Shown in pieces: positions 1 to 5,883 of a stretch of 12,962 nt of DNA. The position numbers were made by a program, and so were the translations under genes. Within the stretch, counting starts at the first letter, position 1. The number at the start of each line of letters is the position of its first letter. Source of the DNA: Draconibacterium orientale. GTDB lineage: Bacteria; Bacteroidota; Bacteroidia; Bacteroidales; JAADGE01. The stretch lies in assembly GCA_020718265.1 (NCBI GenBank), contig DYSM01000050.1:1-12962 (forward strand), written 5' to 3'. The notes beneath the pieces were generated by a model, which worked only from the letters and a program-made list of their open reading frames with translations, did not search any database and had not been told where the DNA came from.

Positions 1-20
1 TCGAATTCAAAATATTTTTC

Positions 21-28
21 TATCTTTA
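21..28 (+). promoter_or_regulatory. possible -7 promoter element for the first toxin-antitoxin pair
   Basis: TATCTTTA matches seven of the eight positions of the Bacteroidota -7 consensus TAnnTTTG and lies 25 bases before the antitoxin ATG. The upstream -33 region is mostly cut off by the window edge, so the call rests on this box alone. Confidence 0.25.
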
Positions 29-53
29 CGAGCAAAATTCAAAATTGCAAAAC

Positions 54-287
54 ATGGATATTTACCGTTTTGAAACCACCGTTTTAGACAACGGAACTAT
101 ATTTATTCCGGATTTCGAAAAATTCAAAAAACAGAACGTAGAGGTTTCGCTCATATTAAAATCTGAGCCGACAATTGAAAACAAAGAAGAAATCTTGAAT
201 CAGTTTTTAGACAAATGGTTCGGACATTTTCCGCAAATTGAGACGGAAGATGTTCGCTATAACGCAATAATAGGCAAAGAGAAATGA
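54..287 (+). CDS. small antitoxin-like protein upstream of a broken PIN toxin
   Basis: This 77-residue protein probably binds and neutralises the PIN-domain RNase encoded next to it. Its first half (about residues 5-33) alternates short beta-like stretches, with TVLDNGTIFIP followed by VEVSLIL. That pattern is typical of swapped-hairpin antitoxins, in which a DNA-binding fold precedes a toxin-binding tail. The second half is charged and helical, with a tryptophan near residue 55. I chose ATG 54 over an in-frame TTG at 45 because the conserved-looking MDIYRFE start follows it. The stop overlaps the toxin start as ATGA (284-287), so translation would be coupled. The role is inferred from context and size; I do not recognise a named family. 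Confidence 0.6.
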   Translation: MDIYRFETTVLDNGTIFIPDFEKFKKQNVEVSLILKSEPTIENKEEILNQFLDKWFGHFPQIETEDVRYNAIIGKEK

Positions 288-673
288 ACCAAATCTTACT
301 CGACACCAACATTGTTCTTGACATTGCCCTCGAACGAAGAGAGTTTGGCGCACAAGCAAAATTGTTGATGCAATTTCTTATTAAAAAAAAATTGAACCAT
401 TTGTAACAGCTTCTTCGGTTACAGATATTGGCTCTCGGACATAACGAAGCAATTGCATATTTAGTCAATTTAATCAAACTTGTTTACGTTGCAACGGTTG
501 ATTCTGATATAATTCTATCGGCGTTGAATTTCAAATTATCTGATTTTGAGGATGCTGTGCAGACAGAAACAGCGTTTTACTCAAATATAGAAACAATTAT
601 CACCAGAGATAAAAAAGATTACGAAAATTCGGGTTTATTTGTGTTCTCGCCGGAGGAATTTATGAATCAATAA
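284..673 (+). pseudogene. PIN-domain toxin (VapC-like), frameshifted
   Basis: Pieces of one PIN-domain ribonuclease are spread over two frames. From ATG 284 the reading MNQILLDTNIVLDIAL carries the first catalytic aspartate (LLDTN). It then runs into nine A bases (383-391) and stops at 401-403. If one more A were present, the frame would continue as EPFVTASSVTDI, a normal PIN segment. At about 428 the frame changes again, and LGHNEAIAYLVNL continues to DFEDAVQTE and IITRDKKDY, which hold the later acidic residues, ending at the TAA at 671-673. Several residues normally found between VTDI and the LGH helix are missing, so the second lesion looks like a real small deletion and not only a homopolymer error. 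The toxin is probably inactive, leaving the antitoxin as a relic. Assembly error at the A run cannot be excluded. Confidence 0.7.
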
Positions 674-829
674 ATAGTGAAAATTGCCTTAAAAATCAGC
701 ATATTACTGCAATATTCAAAGATTTTTAGTTTGTTTTTTTTTGAAACTAAAGATGAAATAATCAAATTTTACAATTACTAAAATTTGGGCTACCTAAACA
801 ATAGCAACGTAAATCACTCCATAAATATC

Positions 830-878
830 AAACGTCTAACATATTAAATCTAATATCTTAAATCTAACATCTCAAAAA
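830..878. repeat. period-7 tandem array upstream of cysH
   Basis: Seven-base units such as TTAAATC, TAATATC and TAACATC follow each other in register for about seven units and end directly at the cysH start codon. Read on the other strand the units include TTAGATT, which is identical to units in the arrays after cysD and cysN, so this array is an inverted member of that family. It forms the whole leader just before cysH. Confidence 0.7.
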
Positions 879-879
879 A

Positions 880-1614
880 ATGATACCACAACTCACGCTA
901 GAAATTGAAAACAAAACTACCGTAGAACAATTACAGTATTTGGCAGAAAAATTTGCCGGAAAAATTGCGTTTTCTACCAGCTTTGGTCAAGAAGACCAAG
1001 CGATTACAGACATGATTTTTCGGAACAATATCCCGATTAGCGTGTTCACGCTCGACACGGGCAGATTTTTTCCGGAGACCTACAAAGTTTGGCAGAAAAC
1101 GCTTGACACCTACCCCGGCAGTCGCATCGAAGTTGCCTTTCCCGATGCCAAGCAAGTTGAAAAAATGGTGTCGGAAAAAGGACCGTTCAGCTTTTACGAA
1201 TCCGTTGAAAACCGCAAGGAATGTTGCAACATCCGCAAAGTGTATCCGCTCGGTAAAGTCTTGATTGATTGTGAGTTGTGGATAACCGGATTGCGCGCCG
1301 AACAGTCGCAGGCGCGTGCAGAATTGCAGTATTTTGAGCTTGATGCCGGTTTCGGAATCACAAAATACAATCCGCTTAAAGATTGGTCGCTGCCGCAAAC
1401 AGTCGAATATCTGAAAGCGAACAACGTGCCTTACAACGAGTTGCACGACAAAGGATTTATCAGCATCGGTTGCCAACCTTGCACGCGCGCCATTAGTGCC
1501 GATGAAGACATCCGCGCCGGACGCTGGTGGTGGGAAGACAAAAGCAAAAAAGAATGTGGCTTGCACGACACAAAAGAATCGGACGTGAAAGTGAAAGTCG
1601 GGAAAATTATGTAA
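880..1614 (+). CDS. cysH: phosphoadenylyl/adenylyl-sulfate reductase (assimilatory)
   Basis: CysH reduces activated sulfate (APS or PAPS) to sulfite with electrons from thioredoxin, in the cytoplasm. The 244-residue protein is full length. It shows the PP-loop-derived SFGQEDQ (34-40), FTLDTGRFFPETY (56-68), CC (115-116) in KECCNIRK, WITGLRAEQSQAR (134-146), CQPC (198-201) and the C-terminal KECGLH with catalytic Cys226. The CC plus CxxC pairs are the [4Fe-4S] ligands typical of the APS-using branch, so APS is the likelier substrate and agrees with the CysD/CysN pair downstream. The start follows a heptamer array with no Shine-Dalgarno site, as is usual in Bacteroidota. Base composition is richer in G+C than the accessory genes around it. 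The function is certain; the APS versus PAPS preference is inferred. Confidence 0.96.
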   Translation: MIPQLTLEIENKTTVEQLQYLAEKFAGKIAFSTSFGQEDQAITDMIFRNNIPISVFTLDTGRFFPETYKVWQKTLDTYPGSRIEVAFPDAKQVEKMVSEKGPFSFYESVENRKECCNIRKVYPLGKVLIDCELWITGLRAEQSQARAELQYFELDAGFGITKYNPLKDWSLPQTVEYLKANNVPYNELHDKGFISIGCQPCTRAISADEDIRAGRWWWEDKSKKECGLHDTKESDVKVKVGKIM

Positions 1615-1621
1615 TTTTGCG
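1603..1621 (+). repeat. 19-bp direct repeat, left copy (contains TAATTTTG promoter box)
   Basis: This 19-base sequence overlaps the last codons and stop of cysH and is repeated perfectly at 3642-3660, on the far side of the ATPase/HNH pair. Its last half, TAATTTTG (1612-1619), fits the Bacteroidota -7 box TAnnTTTG and could start transcription of the ATPase gene 17 bases downstream. I see no clear TTG at the -33 position. It may be a promoter duplicate, an integration scar, or both. Confidence 0.55.
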
Positions 1622-1635
1622 CAAAAGGTAAAAAG

Positions 1636-2961
1636 ATGAACTCTGAATCATTTAAAATATCACATCTTAAAATATCAGATTTTAATCAATTTGAGGATTT
1701 TGAACTAAATTTGACTTATCCGAAAGGGCACAATCTTTACGGACAACCTTTGAACAAAGTGTGTTTGATAGGTCAGAGCGGTGTCGGGAAAACATCAATA
1801 CTCAATATTATTAAAAGTCAGATACTTAAAGAAGAAATCAAGTTTTCATCCAAAAAATGTTTGATTGAAATTCTTTGGCAAAAAAACTTTGAATACCGAA
1901 GGTCAAAATACGAAAACAATAAATACAAAATCTACAAAGCCGTAGGAAACGCTTTTTTTGAAGACATTATTAAATTAGCAGATACTTGGTACGAAATGAG
2001 TGATTCTGATTTTCGACTTCTTCAAAATATTGAGAATCAGCAATTAATCAATTTACCTGCAAATATTATCTATCAAGGGCAAAATACAAAAAAAGAACTC
2101 TCGTTTGACGAACCGTTTATTGATTTTGCAGAAACATCACCATTACAAACTTGGAAATTTGTTAAGGAAAACGTTCTAAACTACATCAGAGCGGAAAAAT
2201 CTGCAAGAGATTCCATAAATAAAGACACAGACAGCGTTGAAGAAATTGTAAAAAAAGCTGAGCTTTTAAAAAAATGGAAAGACGAAAACCCAAGCCCGAT
2301 AGAAAGACTTGCGAATAACTGTTTGAACCCATATTTGAAAAAATTTAATTTACAAGTTAAGACAAAGTTAAATTACTCAAATGATTCGGATATAAGTCAA
2401 ATAAAAATCCAAACATTACAAGGTGAAGATTTAGGTAGTTTTGAAGAAAAATTAAGCACAGGAACAAAGCAAATTTTATACACGGCACTCCCACTTTTCG
2501 TCCTTGACAAAAAAAATGCAACCGTTTTATTCGACGAACCCGAACGCTCTCTATATCCGGATGTTCAAAAGTCGGTTGTCGATTTTTACACAAGTTTATC
2601 CAAAAACAGCCAGTATTTTTTTGCAACACACTCACCGATAATTACTTCGAGCTTTGAACCTTGTGAAATCGTAGAACTTGAATTTGACGAGAACGGCAAA
2701 GTACGCCAAAAACTTTGGTACGAAGGCGAACGGCATGTGGATAATTATTTTACCGACCCCCGCTACCTGAGTTGGGACGATATTTTTATGAAATTGTTCG
2801 GGCTGAAACAAGACGGCACCGAATTACGAATAAAAATGCTCCGAGAATTGGCTTCTCTGAAAGATTCTATTGAAAAAATTAAAGACGAAGAGAAGCGTAA
2901 AGCTAAATATATTGAATATAAACGAATTGCAAAACTTGTAAATTACAATTTCGGGAAATGA
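1636..2961 (+). CDS. AAA/ABC-type ATPase of a Septu-like (PtuA-like) defence pair
   Basis: This 441-residue protein is a soluble P-loop ATPase of the SMC/ABC-like 'AAA_15/AAA_21' type. Visible motifs are Walker A GQSGVGKT (46-53), the signature-like LSTGTKQ (273-279), Walker B TVLFDEPE (296-303) and the H-switch ATHSP (330-334). Between about residues 180 and 240 lies a helical insert. The last 60 residues are a charged coiled-coil-like tail. Such ATPases act as sensors or regulators of a nuclease partner. The next gene starts inside this one's stop (ATGA, 2958-2961) and encodes an HNH-like protein, the arrangement of Septu PtuA-PtuB and of the PtuAB part of some retrons. I see no reverse transcriptase nearby. 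The ATPase call is firm. The Septu assignment is inferred from domain order; another ATPase-nuclease defence pair is possible. Confidence 0.85.
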   Translation: MNSESFKISHLKISDFNQFEDFELNLTYPKGHNLYGQPLNKVCLIGQSGVGKTSILNIIKSQILKEEIKFSSKKCLIEILWQKNFEYRRSKYENNKYKIYKAVGNAFFEDIIKLADTWYEMSDSDFRLLQNIENQQLINLPANIIYQGQNTKKELSFDEPFIDFAETSPLQTWKFVKENVLNYIRAEKSARDSINKDTDSVEEIVKKAELLKKWKDENPSPIERLANNCLNPYLKKFNLQVKTKLNYSNDSDISQIKIQTLQGEDLGSFEEKLSTGTKQILYTALPLFVLDKKNATVLFDEPERSLYPDVQKSVVDFYTSLSKNSQYFFATHSPIITSSFEPCEIVELEFDENGKVRQKLWYEGERHVDNYFTDPRYLSWDDIFMKLFGLKQDGTELRIKMLRELASLKDSIEKIKDEEKRKAKYIEYKRIAKLVNYNFGK

Positions 2962-3635
2962 GAAGGCTTGATAAAACCAAAATTCTTTCAACAGAATATC
3001 GAAATTGGGAACAAAACTTGGAAAATTCCGGAACTTTGCATCCGACATATAACTCTTCGGACGGAGAATATTATGTGGACATTTTTACAAACTTATTTCA
3101 TATTCAAGAAGGTTTGTGTGCATACACTGAATCAGCATTGTGCGATAAACAAAAAGTTACAGAAACGGAGTGGGAAAACGGTAGATTTAAACTACAAGGA
3201 ATCAACATAAAACCGTTTTGCAAAGGCGGAAACCTTGAACATTTCAATCCTGACCTCAAAACAAACAAAGCATGGCTTTGGGATAATTTCTTTTTTATTG
3301 ATACGGATGACAATAATTTAAAACAAAAAAAGTCCGTTGATACTATCCTAAAACCGGACACTCCGGAATACGATGAATTTCGACTGCTGAGTTACGACCC
3401 CGATTTGCATATTTTTTACGCAAACACCGACTTGCCCGAATCAGAACAACAACGTGTAAATAAAATGATTGACACTCTCGGACTGAACTTGGTAAAAGAT
3501 ATCAGACGTATGTTTTTGCAAGAAAAAGTTGAAGATATTGAGTTTGGAAAACTGAAAACTTGGAATGATACAACCGTTTTTCAATTTCCTACCGCTTTTG
3601 AGATGCTGAAACGACATTATACGAATTTACAATAA
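2958..3635 (+). CDS. HNH-like nuclease of the Septu type (PtuB-like), degenerate zinc site
   Basis: The 225-residue product is probably the nuclease arm of the pair with the upstream ATPase, cutting phage or cellular nucleic acid when released. It follows the layout of the TIGR02646/PtuB HNH family: LCAYTE (53-58), LEHFNPD (93-99), WLWDNFF (106-112), DDNNLKQKK (117-125), then a P-rich segment and TLGLN (173-177). The central E94-H95 and N119/N120 remain. In typical members the first motif reads CxYCE and the third CxxCN. Here those cysteines are replaced (Thr57, and Asp/Asn in the third motif), so the usual structural zinc cannot bind in the same way. It may be a metal-poor variant or a catalytically weakened protein. 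The four-base overlap with the ATPase gene indicates coupled translation. HNH kinship rests on motif spacing only. Confidence 0.7.
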   Translation: MRRLDKTKILSTEYRNWEQNLENSGTLHPTYNSSDGEYYVDIFTNLFHIQEGLCAYTESALCDKQKVTETEWENGRFKLQGINIKPFCKGGNLEHFNPDLKTNKAWLWDNFFFIDTDDNNLKQKKSVDTILKPDTPEYDEFRLLSYDPDLHIFYANTDLPESEQQRVNKMIDTLGLNLVKDIRRMFLQEKVEDIEFGKLKTWNDTTVFQFPTAFEMLKRHYTNLQ

Positions 3636-3641
3636 GTTCAA

Positions 3642-3660
3642 AAAATTATGTAATTTTGCG
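3642..3660 (+). repeat. 19-bp direct repeat, right copy (contains TAATTTTG promoter box)
   Basis: This perfect copy of 1603-1621 lies just after the HNH-like gene. TAATTTTG (3651-3658) could be the -7 element of a promoter for the four-helix-bundle gene that starts at 3713. The two copies bracket the ATPase/HNH cassette. Confidence 0.55.
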
Positions 3661-3668
3661 GAATAATT

Positions 3669-3710
3669 GAAACTCGAAATTTGAAATTTGAAACTCGAAA
3701 TTTGAAACTC
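3669..3710. repeat. GAAANNN heptamer array, 5' of the four-helix-bundle gene
   Basis: Six seven-base units in register, each either GAAACTC or GAAATTT, run up to two bases before the ATG at 3713. The segment 3676-3700 is matched in inverted orientation by 4094-4118 with one mismatch in 25, so the gene lies between arms of an inverted repeat. Confidence 0.85.
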
Positions 3711-3712
3711 GA

Positions 3713-4081
3713 ATGGATGTTTCCGTAGAAAAATTGGATGTCTATATTCTTGCCGAGAAATTAGCCGATTTAATTTGGACTGATTTCGATACATGGTCGG
3801 AAAAAGTTCAAAAGACTGTCGGTCATCAGGTTATACGTTCTGCCGACAGCATTTCAGCCAATTTAGCAGAAGGCTTCGGACGATATTCATCCAATGACAG
3901 AGCAAAATTTTATTTATATTCACGAGGTTCATTTGAAGAAACAAAATCATGGTTACGCAAATTAATTCGCAGAAAGATAATTACTGACGAGCAAATAAAA
4001 AATTATGAAGTTATTATAAATGAGCTTGTACCAAAGCTTAACGCTTTTATTTCCAAGACTCGAAACACGAAATACGAATGA
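3713..4081 (+). CDS. four-helix-bundle protein (S23/IVP family)
   Basis: This 122-residue helical protein belongs to the family named after proteins encoded in 23S rRNA intervening sequences (TIGR02436), also related to the Avd accessory protein of diversity-generating retroelements. The hallmark stretch VIRSADSISANLAEGFGR (about 40-57), followed by RAKFYLYSRGSFEETKSWL (about 63-81), is clear. The biochemical role of free-standing members is not established; they are thought to oligomerise and bind nucleic acid. No rRNA, reverse transcriptase or variable repeat is present here. The last codons (4058-4078) are themselves built from heptamers of the ACNCGAA kind (third unit ATACGAA), so the repeat runs into the coding region. 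The gene is framed by inverted heptamer arrays, which suggests it may travel as a small unit. Confidence 0.9.
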   Translation: MDVSVEKLDVYILAEKLADLIWTDFDTWSEKVQKTVGHQVIRSADSISANLAEGFGRYSSNDRAKFYLYSRGSFEETKSWLRKLIRRKIITDEQIKNYEVIINELVPKLNAFISKTRNTKYE

Positions 4082-4122
4082 CGGTTTAACTAATTTCAAG
4101 TTTCAAATTTCAAATTTCAAAA
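4058..4122. repeat. heptamer arrays at and after the 3' end of the four-helix-bundle gene
   Basis: Three units, ACTCGAA, ACACGAA and ATACGAA (4058-4078), form the end of the reading frame. After the stop and 12 further bases come TTTCAAG and repeated TTTCAAA units (4094-4121), the inverse of the upstream GAAATTT array. The inverted match to 3676-3700 is 24 of 25 bases. The array ends seven bases before the cysD ATG and forms most of its leader. Confidence 0.8.
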
Positions 4123-4128
4123 ATACTC

Positions 4129-5034
4129 ATGCACACACACAACATCAATCACCTCAGAGAGTTAGAATCCGAATCTATTTTTGTGTTACGCGAAGTGGCG
4201 GCACAATTCGAGCGTCCCGTGATGCTGTTTTCGGGCGGTAAGGATTCCATTGTCATGTTCCATTTGGCACGAAAAGCCTTTTACCCCGCAAAAGTTCCGT
4301 TCACACTCTTGCACATCGACACCGGACATAATTTTGAAGAAACCATCCAATTTCGCGACGATTTGGCTCACAAACACGGCGTAAACATGCTTGTGCGTTA
4401 CGTGCAAGATTCCATTGACAAAGGTCGCGCCGTCGAAGAAACCGGTATCGGAGCAAGCCGTAACAAGTTGCAAACCGTAACGTTGCTTGATGCTCTCGAA
4501 GAACTCAAAGCCGACTGTGCCATGGGCGGCGGACGACGCGACGAAGAAAAAGCCCGCGCCAAAGAACGTTTCTTCTCGCACCGCGACGAGTTCGGTCAAT
4601 GGGATCCCAAAAACCAACGCCCAGAATTGTGGAACTTGTTCAACGGAAAGAAAAACCCCGGCGAACATTTCCGCGTTTTTCCAATCAGCAATTGGACGGA
4701 AATGGACGTTTGGCAATATATTTTGATGGAAAATATCGAAATACCGAACCTATATTTCACGCATAAGCGCAAAGTTTTCCAAAGAGACGGCGTTTGGCTT
4801 GCCGCTGCTCCATACATGCAACTCAAAGAAAATGAGCAAATTATCGAAATGGATGTACGATGTCGAACTATCGGCGATGTAACTTGCACCGGCGTAACAC
4901 TCTCGAAGGCTGATAATCTGGAAGATATTGTGGAAGAAGTTGCCGCATCGCGCGTAACCGAACGCGGCGGACGTGCCGACGACAAACGCTCCGAAGCCGC
5001 CATGGAAGACCGCAAAAAAGAAGGGTATTTTTAG
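4129..5034 (+). CDS. cysD: sulfate adenylyltransferase subunit 2 (ATP sulfurylase, small subunit)
   Basis: CysD forms adenylyl sulfate (APS) and pyrophosphate from sulfate and ATP, driven by GTP hydrolysis in its partner CysN. The 301-residue length is normal. The PP-loop SGGKDS lies at residues 35-40, followed by LHIDTGHNFEET, the arginine-rich GGGRRDEEKARAKER, FGQWDPKNQRPELWN, FRVFPISNWTEMDVW and the C-terminal EGYF. A typical CysD has RxRTLGC near residue 245; here it reads RCRTIGD, a mild variation. The gene sits far from cysN (2.7 kb) with accessory genes between, so the two subunits are not encoded adjacently. The first ATG after the TTTCAAA array was chosen; no Shine-Dalgarno site is visible. 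The TAG stop falls inside the first unit of the next heptamer array. Confidence 0.97.
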   Translation: MHTHNINHLRELESESIFVLREVAAQFERPVMLFSGGKDSIVMFHLARKAFYPAKVPFTLLHIDTGHNFEETIQFRDDLAHKHGVNMLVRYVQDSIDKGRAVEETGIGASRNKLQTVTLLDALEELKADCAMGGGRRDEEKARAKERFFSHRDEFGQWDPKNQRPELWNLFNGKKNPGEHFRVFPISNWTEMDVWQYILMENIEIPNLYFTHKRKVFQRDGVWLAAAPYMQLKENEQIIEMDVRCRTIGDVTCTGVTLSKADNLEDIVEEVAASRVTERGGRADDKRSEAAMEDRKKEGYF

Positions 5035-5072
5035 ATTTGAGACATTAGATTTGAGACATTAGACCTTAGAAA
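5031..5072. repeat. period-7 tandem array overlapping the cysD stop codon
   Basis: Six units in register alternate TTAGATT and TGAGACA, then TTAGACC and TTAGAAA. The cysD stop TAG (5032-5034) is part of the first unit. The units match those of the array after cysN and the inverse of the array before cysH. Confidence 0.85.
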
Positions 5073-5088
5073 TTCTATATCAAAAAGG

Positions 5089-5334
5089 TAAATAGTGTCT
5101 GTAAGAAAACGTTTAAATGTTTGATTTTATGTTGGTTATTGTCATTTTTTCAATCGAATGTTTTGTCATTAAGTAGTCATTCAATAGTCAAAAAGTTGTC
5201 ATTCATTGTTTTGATTTAGTTTCAATCGAATTTCCACAGTATTTCAATCGAATTTCTTAAAACATTCAAATCGTAATATCTCTGTAAGATTTAGCTTTTC
5301 AATGTGTTACGAGTTTTCTTACAAAGACTAAATA
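5089..5334. mobile_element. MITE-like element with 16-bp terminal inverted repeats and TAAATA duplications
   Basis: The element body is 5095-5328 (234 bp). The left end GTGTCTGTAAGAAAAC (5095-5110) pairs with the right end (5313-5328, GTTTTCTTACAAAGAC) with 14 of 16 bases complementary, the inner ten perfectly. Immediately outside both ends is the direct repeat TAAATA (5089-5094 and 5329-5334), as expected for a 6-bp target duplication. No protein is encoded inside, so it would be moved by a transposase elsewhere. The interior carries an 11-bp periodic pattern. The duplication is AT-rich, so chance cannot be ruled out. Confidence 0.65.
5165..5256. repeat. 11-bp periodic region inside the MITE-like element
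   Basis: Cut every 11 bases from 5165, the sequence gives GTCATTAAGTA, GTCATTCAATA, GTCAAAAAGTT, GTCATTCATTG, a diverged unit, then TTTCAATCGAA, TTTCCACAGTA and TTTCAATCGAA. The 15-base TTTCAATCGAATTTC occurs at 5220-5234 and 5242-5256, and TTTCAATCGAAT also at 5148-5159. The period is close to one helical turn. Confidence 0.6.
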
Positions 5335-5377
5335 TAGTTGTTTTGTAAATATCGTAATGTCTTCCAAATAAAAAGAT

Positions 5378-5548
5378 ATGATTCGTATAATTCTCATAGT
5401 CATAGTCATAGCGGCTGTTGCAATCGTAATAATTTATGCAGATGCGAAATTAAAAAGTCGCCGGAATGCTCCTAATGTTAAAGAAAAACCCGAAGAAGAG
5501 CAAGCCGAAGAAGTCGGAGTCATTCCCAAACGCGATACAGAATTTTGA
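5378..5548 (+). CDS. small single-pass membrane protein (56 residues), unknown function
   Basis: The N-terminus is MIRI followed by a run of Ile, Leu, Val and Ala to about residue 20, a single membrane-spanning helix. It continues with KLKSRR, a positive patch, and an acidic cytoplasmic-type tail rich in Glu (about 36-45). It starts at the first ATG after the MITE-like element and ends one base before the ATG of the nucleotidyltransferase, so the two are likely cotranslated. No family is recognised. The overlapping reading frame at 5466-5549 that appears to lengthen the nucleotidyltransferase is an alternative reading of this gene. It could be a toxin-like small hydrophobic peptide or a membrane anchor. 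Confidence 0.6.
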   Translation: MIRIILIVIVIAAVAIVIIYADAKLKSRRNAPNVKEKPEEEQAEEVGVIPKRDTEF

Positions 5549-5549
5549 T

Positions 5550-5870
5550 ATGGAACAAAGCCTTTTAGAAAGCCGAATTCGCTTAGACGTTCTAAGAAAT
5601 ACACTTGCAAAACATCAAGTAGAAAAGGCATATCTTTTTGGGTCGATTTTAACACAAAAATTTGATAACCAAAGCGATATAGATATTCTTGTGAGATTTC
5701 GAGATAACTTGTCTCCGCTCGAAAAAGGCGATTTGTGGTGGAGTTTGCACGACACGTTACGTGATTTGTACCAAAGAGAAATTGATATAGTAACTGAAAA
5801 TTCACTTAAAAATCCCTATTTTATCAACGAACTCAACAGAACAAAAAAATTAGTATATCATTCAAAATAA
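5550..5870 (+). CDS. MNT-type minimal nucleotidyltransferase, no HEPN partner
   Basis: The 106-residue protein belongs to the DNA polymerase beta-like minimal nucleotidyltransferases. It shows AYLFGS (27-32), the metal-binding pair SDIDILV (42-48, Asp43 and Asp45) and a third acidic residue Asp79 in REIDIV. In HEPN/MNT toxin-antitoxin pairs this enzyme AMPylates and silences the HEPN RNase. No HEPN gene follows; the next gene is a lipoprotein. Compared with the usual GSxARG helix, the residues after GS are ILTQKF, so the loop is less canonical. ATG 5550 is preferred over an upstream in-frame start because the earlier region is the out-of-frame end of the small membrane gene. Nucleotidyltransferase fold is clear; substrate unknown. 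Confidence 0.85.
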   Translation: MEQSLLESRIRLDVLRNTLAKHQVEKAYLFGSILTQKFDNQSDIDILVRFRDNLSPLEKGDLWWSLHDTLRDLYQREIDIVTENSLKNPYFINELNRTKKLVYHSK

Positions 5871-5883
5871 ATTTTAAAAAATC

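Noticed and set aside
680..755. Hairpin around TTTAGTTT/AAACTAAA as a cysH terminator or riboswitch
   Set aside because: Short stem, no conserved riboswitch sequence, and no T run after it.
931..1566. 211-residue minus-strand reading opposite cysH
   Set aside because: cysH is certain on the + strand and the reverse reading shows no known motif.
3669..4122. CRISPR array or diversity-generating retroelement around the four-helix-bundle gene
   Set aside because: Repeats are only seven bases with no spacers, and no reverse transcriptase or variable region is present.
4186..4716. 176-residue minus-strand reading opposite cysD
   Set aside because: Shadow of the well-supported cysD gene.
5466..5549. 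Longer start of the first MNT gene (MLLMLKKNPKKSK...)
   Set aside because: This is the out-of-frame reading of the 5378-5548 membrane protein gene; ATG 5550 gives the usual MNT N-terminus.
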